Assembly: GCA_030693565.1 (NCBI GenBank)
Contig: JAUYAJ010000643.1
Coordinates: 1-10,606 of the forward strand
Source of the DNA: Rubrivivax sp.
GTDB lineage: Bacteria > Pseudomonadota > Gammaproteobacteria > Burkholderiales > Burkholderiaceae_C
Length of the DNA stretch: 10,606 nt
Direction: 5' to 3'
Part shown: positions 7,491-10,606 of the stretch, piece after piece
Numbering within the stretch: position 1 is the stretch's first letter
Layout of the letters: the number at the start of each line of letters is the position of its first letter
Made by a program: the position numbers and the translations under genes
The notes under the pieces: model-generated
Told to the model about the DNA's origin: nothing
The model's input: the letters and a program-made list of their open reading frames with translations, nothing else
Database searches by the model: none

Positions 7491-8948
7491 TCACTGTTCT
7501 TCGGCCCAGGCGCAGCCGTCGCGCGCCACCAGCGCGCTGGCCGCCGCCGGGCCCCAGCCACCGGCGCTGTACGGGCGCGGTCCGCTGGGGTCATTCGCCC
7601 AGGCGTCAAGCACGGGTTCGACCCAGCGCCAGGCCTGTTCTTGTTCGTCGCTGCGCACGAACAGGTTCAGGCGCCCACTGATGGCGTCCATCAGCAGCCG
7701 CTCGTAGGCGCCGATGCGCTCGGACGCAAAGGCCTTGTCGAAGTCCAAGTCCAGCGACACCGGCGTCAGCATCTCGCCGTGAAGCCCGGCGGCGCCGCTG
7801 CCCTTGGCTGCCAGCAGGTGCAGTTCCAGGCCGTCCTCTGGCTGCAGCTTGATGACCAGCTTGTTGGCACGCCGCGTGCCCGGGAAGATCGGGTGCGGCA
7901 CCTCGCGGAAGGTGACGACGATCTGCGAGTCGTGCGCCGCCAGCCGCTTGCCGGTGCGCAGGTAAAAGGGCACGCCGGCCCAGCGCCAGTTCTGCACTTC
8001 GGTGCGCAAGGCGACGAAGGTCTCGCAGCGGCTGCCCGCCGGCACCTTGGCTTCTTCGAGATAGCCTTTGACCGGCTGCCCGCCGACGTTGCCAGCGCGG
8101 TACTGGCCGCGCACGACGTCGCGCGCCACGCTGTCGGCGCTGAAAGGCTTGAGCGACTTGAGCACCTTGAGCTTCTCGTCGCGGATGGCGTCGGCGTCGT
8201 TGCTCGGCGGTGGCTCCATCGCGATCATCGTCAGCAGTTGCAGCGCGTGGTTCTGCACCATGTCGCGCAGCGCGCCGGTGCGGTCGTAGTAGTCGCCGCG
8301 TGTGCCCACGCCCATGCCTTCGGCCAGGGTGATCTGGATGTTGGCGATGCTCTCGCGCCGCCACAGCGGCTCGAAGAGGGCGTTGCCAAAGCGCAGCGCC
8401 ATCAGGTTCTGCACCGCGGGCTTGCCCAGGTAGTGGTCGATGCGGAAGGCCTGTTCCTCGGCGAACACCGAACGCACGACGCGGTTGATCTGCTGCGCGC
8501 TGGCCAGGTCGTGGCCGAGCGGCTTTTCCAGCACCACGCGCACGCCGGGTCCGTTGAGCCCGGCCTGGCCGAGCTGTTCGCAGATCACCGGAAACAGGTG
8601 CGGGCTGGTCGCCAGGTAAAGCACGGCAACGTCGGCGCCGCGCTCGGCCAGCCAGGCCTTGAGGCCGGCGTAGTCTTGTGGATGCGACAAGTCCATGCGC
8701 CGGTAATGCAGCATGCGCGCGAAGTCGGCGAACTCGGCCTCGCTGGGCCGCTTCGAAGCCTCGACCTCGGCGAAGCGTTCGCGGATGAAGGCGCGGTACT
8801 CGTCGTCGCTGCGCTCGTCGCGCGCCACCGCCAGGATGCGCCCGCCCGGCGGCAGCTGGTGATGCCGCATGGCCTGGAACAAAGCTGGCATCAGCTTGCG
8901 CCAGGTCAGGTCGCCGGTGCCACCAAAGAGCACAAGATCAAAAGACAT
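7491..8948 (-). CDS. zwf: Glucose-6-phosphate 1-dehydrogenase
   Basis: This cytoplasmic enzyme oxidises glucose 6-phosphate to 6-phosphogluconolactone and makes NAD(P)H. It feeds the Entner-Doudoroff and oxidative pentose-phosphate routes. The 485 residues match the family. The dinucleotide-binding motif is FGGTGDLTWRKLMPAL (8-23). The substrate site is RIDHYLGK (169-176), and the catalytic His lies in VQNHALQLLTM (His234). Other conserved blocks are LEKPLGHD, YYDRTGALRDM and VPFYLRTGKRL. After LGK this protein has Pro177 where many G6PDs have Glu. The ATG at 8948 starts the expected MSFDLVLFGGTGDL. No clear Shine-Dalgarno precedes it. hexR follows closely, while the usual partner genes pgl, edd and eda are not in the window. 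Regulation by HexR is likely, given the operator 14 nt upstream of the start. Confidence 0.97.
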   Translation of the reverse strand: MSFDLVLFGGTGDLTWRKLMPALFQAMRHHQLPPGGRILAVARDERSDDEYRAFIRERFAEVEASKRPSEAEFADFARMLHYRRMDLSHPQDYAGLKAWLAERGADVAVLYLATSPHLFPVICEQLGQAGLNGPGVRVVLEKPLGHDLASAQQINRVVRSVFAEEQAFRIDHYLGKPAVQNLMALRFGNALFEPLWRRESIANIQITLAEGMGVGTRGDYYDRTGALRDMVQNHALQLLTMIAMEPPPSNDADAIRDEKLKVLKSLKPFSADSVARDVVRGQYRAGNVGGQPVKGYLEEAKVPAGSRCETFVALRTEVQNWRWAGVPFYLRTGKRLAAHDSQIVVTFREVPHPIFPGTRRANKLVIKLQPEDGLELHLLAAKGSGAAGLHGEMLTPVSLDLDFDKAFASERIGAYERLLMDAISGRLNLFVRSDEQEQAWRWVEPVLDAWANDPSGPRPYSAGGWGPAAASALVARDGCAWAEEQ

Positions 8949-8962
8949 GACAGGTTCAGTGG

Positions 8963-8979
8963 ATGTAATTTTGTTACAT
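8963..8979 (-). promoter_or_regulatory. Predicted HexR operator upstream of zwf
   Basis: ATGTAATTTTGTTACAT is a perfect 6-bp inverted repeat with a 5-nt AT-rich centre, in DNA that is otherwise very GC-rich. It fits the HexR consensus known from proteobacteria (TGTAAT-www-ATTACA type) at nearly every position. It ends 14 nt before the zwf ATG and covers the -10 box of the predicted promoter, a position expected for repression. The encoded HexR lies in the same operon, so autoregulation is implied. The match is seen directly; binding by this HexR is inferred. Confidence 0.75.
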
Positions 8980-9001
8980 GCCGATGATGCCCGAGTTTCA
9001 A
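8973..9001 (-). promoter_or_regulatory. Candidate sigma-70 promoter of zwf-hexR
   Basis: Read on the minus strand, TTGAAA (8996-9001; 5 of 6 to TTGACA) is followed after 17 nt by TGTAAC (8973-8978; 4 of 6 to TATAAT). Transcription would start near 8966, leaving a leader of under 20 nt. A second overlapping pair exists, TTGACC (9007-9012) with CATCAT (8984-8989), also 17 nt apart. Either would be blocked or affected by protein on the operator at 8963-8979. Confidence 0.5.
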
Positions 9002-9054
9002 AGAGGGGTCAACGCGGGCTTGCGCCGTGGTCGGTGGCGCCGGTGGCAAATGGC

Positions 9055-10230
9055 TCAGCGCTGGAAAGCGCCGGGCGACCAGCGCGTCAGCGGCGCCAGC
9101 GCGCGGGTGCCGATCGGGAACGCGAACTCGGCGCGCGGCGACAAGTCCTGGCCGCCGATGTGGCGCGGGTCGGCGCCGCGGCCGACCCAGATCGAATCGC
9201 GCGCCAGCTCGAAAGCCAAGGTGTCGGCGCCAATCAGCGAACTGCCCAGGGCCGGGAAGTTGCCGCTGAATTCGCCGGCCACGCCGAGCGTGAAGATGCC
9301 CGGGCCGACGCTCAGGTTGTTGACGGCGCGCACCTCGGTGGCTTCAGGCAGGCGGTCGCGCCAGACGCGCAGAAACCAGGCCGGCAGCCAGCGCCGATTG
9401 ATGAAAGTGTTGTGCGACAAAGCCAGCACATTGCGGTCCCAGGCCCTGCCCTCGGCGCCGTAGGCGACGACGACCGGGTTCTCGGCCATGCCGCCCTGGC
9501 CGATGACGTTGCCGATCAAGGTGGCGATACCGCCGTTGGGGATGTCGACCTGGTAGGAGGCACGCCCGTTCGGGCCGTCGTGGATGAGGTTGTAGGCGAT
9601 GCGCGTCTCGCGCGCCCGCGACTTGATGAGGTGGCCTTCGAAGCCTTGGTGAAAGCGGCTGCCGGTGATCGTCACGCGGGCGATGCGGCCGACGTACAGC
9701 AAGTGGTGCAAGCCGCCGACGACCTGCGGCGCCTGGCCGAACTCGCTGTCTTCGATCGTCATTTCGGCAGCGCCGTCGTTGGCCGTCAGGATGCCGTTTT
9801 CGTTGTCGAAGAAGGCGCTGCGGCGCACCGTCAGCCGGCCTTTCTCGAAGCGGATGCCAGCGCCGTTGGCGTCGCTGGCGCGGGCGCCGCGGAACTCGAT
9901 GTTCTCGATCGTGATGTCGCCGTCGCGGATCACCAAGATGGCCTTGCCTTCGGCAATCTTGCCGTCGGCCACGAACACCGGCCGCTTGCCCAGACCGCGC
10001 AGCGTCAGCTGCTTGTGCTGGATCAGCGCCACCTGGCCGCGGTACTCGCCGGGCAGCAAGCCGATGACGTCACCGTCACGCGCCGCCGTCAGCGCCTGCT
10101 GCAGACTCATCGGCTGGCCGTCGGGCCCGGCGATCAAGTCAGCGGCGATCGCCTGCCACGGACACAGCGCCAGCCAGGCGGCGACAAGCCATGGCAGCGG
10201 CCAGGGGCGAAGGAACAAGTGACGGGGCAT
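9055..10230 (-). CDS. Secreted right-handed parallel beta-helix protein, function unknown
   Basis: This 391-residue protein has a signal peptide: basic start MPRHLFLRPW, hydrophobic core LPWLVAAWLALCPW, cleavage near AIA-A at about residue 29. The mature part begins with a cap region typical of pectate-lyase-like folds (LQQALTAARDGDVIGLLPGEYRG, 43-65; LTLRGLG). It then shows repeated PbH1-type turns with a regular N/D/G rhythm: ITIENIEFRGA (106-116), LTVRRSAFFDNENGI (133-147), MTIEDSEFGQ (157-166), VTITGSRFHQG, IAYNLIHDGP, LIGNVIGQGG and LSHNTFINR. No known catalytic set can be assigned, so I name no substrate. I recall similar proteins annotated only as beta-helix or hypothetical in Burkholderiales. 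ATG 10230 starts the signal peptide; a GTG at 10311 would add 27 unlikely residues. It lies upstream of zwf on the same strand, with zwf's own promoter between them. Confidence 0.85.
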   Translation of the reverse strand: MPRHLFLRPWPLPWLVAAWLALCPWQAIAADLIAGPDGQPMSLQQALTAARDGDVIGLLPGEYRGQVALIQHKQLTLRGLGKRPVFVADGKIAEGKAILVIRDGDITIENIEFRGARASDANGAGIRFEKGRLTVRRSAFFDNENGILTANDGAAEMTIEDSEFGQAPQVVGGLHHLLYVGRIARVTITGSRFHQGFEGHLIKSRARETRIAYNLIHDGPNGRASYQVDIPNGGIATLIGNVIGQGGMAENPVVVAYGAEGRAWDRNVLALSHNTFINRRWLPAWFLRVWRDRLPEATEVRAVNNLSVGPGIFTLGVAGEFSGNFPALGSSLIGADTLAFELARDSIWVGRGADPRHIGGQDLSPRAEFAFPIGTRALAPLTRWSPGAFQR

Positions 10231-10313
10231 GGGCGCGGGTGACGATGGCTTGGAGCAAGCGCGAGTATCACCGTCCACCCGGCACCCAACGGGGTCGCCA
10301 CGGGTTTCCACCC

Positions 10314-10335
10314 GGCTGCAGCGACGCTGCCAGCC
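10314..10335. repeat. Imperfect palindrome between divergent genes
   Basis: GGCTGCAGCG and CGCTGCCAGCC face each other around a single A, with one bulged C; the core GCAGCG-A-CGCTGC (10318-10330) is perfect. It lies in the 163-nt gap between the beta-helix gene and the solute-binding-protein gene, where an operator could sit. GC-rich DNA produces such matches by chance, and I cannot link it to a regulator. No strong promoter is visible in this gap; GATACT on the minus strand (10264-10269) is the best -10-like word for the beta-helix gene. Confidence 0.2.
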
Positions 10336-10393
10336 CAGCCACCCGCGCTAGCATGCCTGCCAAGCAATCAACCGCCGATCGAAGGAGTTCCCG

Positions 10394-10606
10394 ATGTTCC
10401 GTCACCGTCTGTTCGCCGCCGTCGCCCCGCTGGCGCTGCTTGCCGCCGCCCCCGCCCAGGCCCAGGACGGCGGCCAGCTCAACGTCATCTGCTCGGTCCA
10501 GGCCGAGTGGTGCAACATGATCCAGACGGTGTTCACGCGCACCACCGGCGTCAAGGTCAACATGGCGCTCAAAGGTTCGGGCGAGGCGCTGGCGCAGATC
10601 ATCGCC
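10394..10606 (+). CDS. ABC transporter periplasmic solute-binding protein, 5' end (partial)
   Basis: The first 71 codons of a secreted protein run off the right edge. A strong Shine-Dalgarno (AAGGAG, 10382-10387) lies 6 nt before the ATG. A signal peptide is evident: MFRHR, hydrophobic core AAVAPLALLAAA, cleavage after AQA at residue 23. The mature start, LNVICSVQAEWCNMIQTVF then TGVKVNMALKGSGEALAQI, resembles iron(III)/family-1 extracellular solute-binding proteins of ABC importers (FbpA/AfuA type), where a first beta strand leads into a helix and the KGSGE turn. The true ligand cannot be told from 71 residues. Cys33 and Cys40 are seven residues apart in the mature N-terminus and could form a disulfide. 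It is divergent from the beta-helix gene. The permease and ATPase genes would be expected beyond the window. Confidence 0.78.
   Translation, partial: MFRHRLFAAVAPLALLAAAPAQAQDGGQLNVICSVQAEWCNMIQTVFTRTTGVKVNMALKGSGEALAQIIA

Noticed and set aside
7478..7609. Upstream extension of hexR
   Set aside because: The extra 44 residues read through the zwf 3' end in another frame and look unlike an RpiR N-terminus.
8963..8979. Reading the palindrome upstream of zwf as an FNR, NrdR or NsrR site
   Set aside because: It lacks the FNR half-sites TTGAT/ATCAA and the NrdR pattern. NsrR is closer but fits less well than HexR, and the adjacent hexR gene favours HexR.
7341..8987. 548-codon open frame on the plus strand across zwf and the 5' part of hexR
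   Set aside because: It is antisense to two well-identified genes, its translation is rich in His/Gln/Ala/Val with no family-like motifs, and such shadows are normal opposite GC-rich genes.
8869..10242. 457-codon open frame on the plus strand opposite the beta-helix gene
   Set aside because: Low-complexity composition and no signal or domain, while the minus strand encodes a protein with a signal peptide and clear repeats.
10231..10311. GTG at 10311 as the start of the beta-helix protein
   Set aside because: The extra 27 residues precede and would spoil the signal peptide.

Overview
The window is a GC-rich stretch of proteobacterial chromosome. It most resembles a betaproteobacterium of the order Burkholderiales, in the broad Rubrivivax/Leptothrix/Comamonadaceae area. 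That placement is an inference from three things: the gltBD-to-mla gene order, the presence of mlaA inside the mla operon, and the style of the Zwf and HexR proteins. No marker gene fixes the genus. Almost all of the DNA is coding. I see no mobile element, CRISPR array, rRNA or tRNA gene.

Plus strand, 1-6623: the 3' end of gltB is followed by complete gltD (NADPH glutamate synthase, ammonia assimilation). A long hairpin at 2631-2664 and a possible extended -10 element at 2671-2679 separate gltBD from a tight six-gene operon, mlaF-mlaE-mlaD-mlaA-mlaC-mlaB. This operon encodes the whole Mla phospholipid-trafficking machine: the MlaFEDB inner-membrane ABC complex, the periplasmic carrier MlaC and the outer-membrane lipoprotein MlaA. 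Several genes overlap or nearly touch, and four of the six use GTG or TTG starts.

Minus strand, 10230-6581: read in the direction of transcription, this holds a secreted parallel beta-helix protein of unknown function, then zwf (glucose-6-phosphate dehydrogenase), then hexR (RpiR-family sugar-phosphate-responsive regulator). The zwf-hexR pair looks like an operon with a 13-nt gap. A 17-bp palindrome just upstream of zwf matches the known HexR operator and covers the -10 region of a reasonable sigma-70 promoter. The simplest reading is that HexR controls zwf and itself. The 3' end of hexR overlaps the 3' end of mlaB by 43 nt (convergent genes).

Right edge, 10394-10606 plus strand: the start of a periplasmic solute-binding protein of an ABC importer (iron(III)/family-1 type), divergent from the beta-helix gene.

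I do not see a clearly new multi-gene system. The items most worth a second look are the HexR site, the conserved-looking secreted beta-helix protein, an 18-codon mini-ORF that bridges mlaF and mlaE, and the hairpin before the mla operon.
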